Source: Hyphomicrobiales bacterium (GTDB taxonomy: Bacteria; Pseudomonadota; Alphaproteobacteria; Rhizobiales; Devosiaceae). Taken from it: a stretch of DNA of 7,115 nt. Made by a program: the position numbers and the translations under genes. The DNA is taken from positions 1-7,115 of the forward strand of contig JAQGKB010000227.1 of assembly GCA_028290345.1 (NCBI GenBank), read 5' to 3'. The notes beneath the pieces were generated by a model. It saw only the letters and a program-made list of their open reading frames with translations, had not been told where the DNA came from and ran no database searches. Positions 6,689 to 7,115 of the stretch are shown here, piece by piece. Each line of letters opens with the position of its first letter. Position 1 is the stretch's first letter.

Positions 6689-6704
6689 CCAGCCTTTCGG
6701 CCGG
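6689..6704 (-). other. 3'-UTR hairpin with GNRA tetraloop
   Basis: The minus-strand RNA reads CCGGCC-GAAA-GGCUGG, a 6-bp stem (one G-U pair) capped by a stable GAAA loop, three bases after the TAG stop of the binding-protein gene. With the terminator 21 bp further on it makes a double-hairpin 3' end, which could protect the mRNA from 3' exonucleases. Function is inferred. Confidence 0.4.
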
Positions 6705-6707
6705 AGC

Positions 6708-7115
6708 CTATTTCTGGATGCAGGTGTCGACCGTATCCTTGGTGCATTCATCGAGCCCGGTGAACACCGGATCCTCGACCTTCTCGCCCTTGATCAGCGA
6801 GATCATCACAGTCGGGGCCTTGTAGCCCATTTCGAACGGACGCTGCCCGACAAGAGCTGTAACCAGGCCTTCGCGAGCGATGGCTACTTCGTCGCCGAGG
6901 GTGTCGGCGGCGCCGATGACGAAATCATTCTTGGCTATGCGGTCGGCCATCGGCTTGAACAGATCGCGATAAGGCTGCGGAGCGCCGAACAGCGGCCAGC
7001 CACCCTCGATCGCGAAGGCGTCGAGCTTGGGATTGGCGGCAAGGATATCGGTCATCGCCTGCACGCCCTTGGCCCCATCGTCATTGGTGAACACCGGGCA
7101 GCCCGCAACTTCGGT
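6708..7115 (-). CDS. Sugar ABC transporter periplasmic substrate-binding protein (RbsB/YtfQ-like), C-terminal part only
   Basis: This is the last 135 residues of a periplasmic binding protein of the type I fold that captures sugars for ABC import. The frame is open to the right edge: the GTG at 7094 that could be read as a start is preceded in frame by TEVAGCP and is internal. Visible family features are FTNDDGAKGVQAMTDILAAN (residues 9-28 of the fragment), where periplasmic sugar receptors carry the NDxxAxGAxxAL-type helix after the hinge, followed by PKLDAFAIEGG, VIGAADTLGDEVAIAREG, and a closing segment with GYKAPTVMISLIKGEKV. In RbsB-like proteins the first and third of these regions line the ligand cleft. 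The tail has two cysteines eight residues apart (DECTKDTVDTCIQK), possibly a disulfide in the periplasm. The signal peptide and N-lobe are outside the window. The ligand cannot be assigned. Permease and ATPase genes are not visible downstream; the terminator shows this gene ends its transcript. Confidence 0.85.
   Translation of the reverse strand, partial: TEVAGCPVFTNDDGAKGVQAMTDILAANPKLDAFAIEGGWPLFGAPQPYRDLFKPMADRIAKNDFVIGAADTLGDEVAIAREGLVTALVGQRPFEMGYKAPTVMISLIKGEKVEDPVFTGLDECTKDTVDTCIQK

Noticed and set aside
1..7115. Defence island, CRISPR array, transposon or prophage
   Set aside because: There are no repeat-spacer arrays, transposase, integrase, restriction or toxin-antitoxin signatures. 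The lone helicase is a standard UvrD-like enzyme and does not by itself indicate a defence system.

Overview
The window looks like chromosomal DNA from a GC-rich alphaproteobacterium. A Bradyrhizobium/Rhodopseudomonas-type member of the Hyphomicrobiales is my best guess. The guess rests on the GC-rich, dense gene style, an HWE-family histidine kinase (a family enriched in rhizobia and relatives) and the general look of the proteins. It is inference, since no rRNA or other taxonomic marker is present. I see no tRNA, rRNA, CRISPR array, insertion sequence, phage gene or attachment site.

Layout, left to right. A plus-strand mannitol dehydrogenase-family oxidoreductase (2-1300) enters from the left edge without its N-terminus. 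It converges on a minus-strand block, and the junction (about 1289-1340) holds two small perfect hairpins, each overlapping one of the two stop codons. Read in its transcription direction (right to left), the minus-strand block is: the C-terminal part of a periplasmic sugar-binding protein of an ABC transporter (6708-7115, running off the right edge), closed by a GNRA-loop hairpin and a strong intrinsic terminator; a regulatory gap of about 220 bp; a DHA2-type (EmrB/QacA-like) MFS efflux transporter (5047-6417); a soluble PAS-HWE histidine kinase (3982-4956); a UvrD/PcrA/Rep-like superfamily 1 helicase with a TTG start (1822-3894); and a YbaK-type aminoacyl-tRNA deacylase (1335-1814) starting 7 bp after the helicase stop.

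How the genes may work together. The helicase and YbaK genes are almost certainly co-transcribed. The transporter and kinase lie in the same direction with a 90-bp gap and might be co-transcribed. No response regulator is visible for the kinase. The two outer genes (polyol/sugar dehydrogenase and sugar-binding protein) both suggest carbohydrate use, but four unrelated genes and a terminator lie between them, so a shared pathway is only a guess. I find ordinary housekeeping and accessory genes here and no convincing evidence of a new multi-gene system. The points worth a second look are the junction hairpins, the transporter upstream region, the orphan kinase and the start-site choices.
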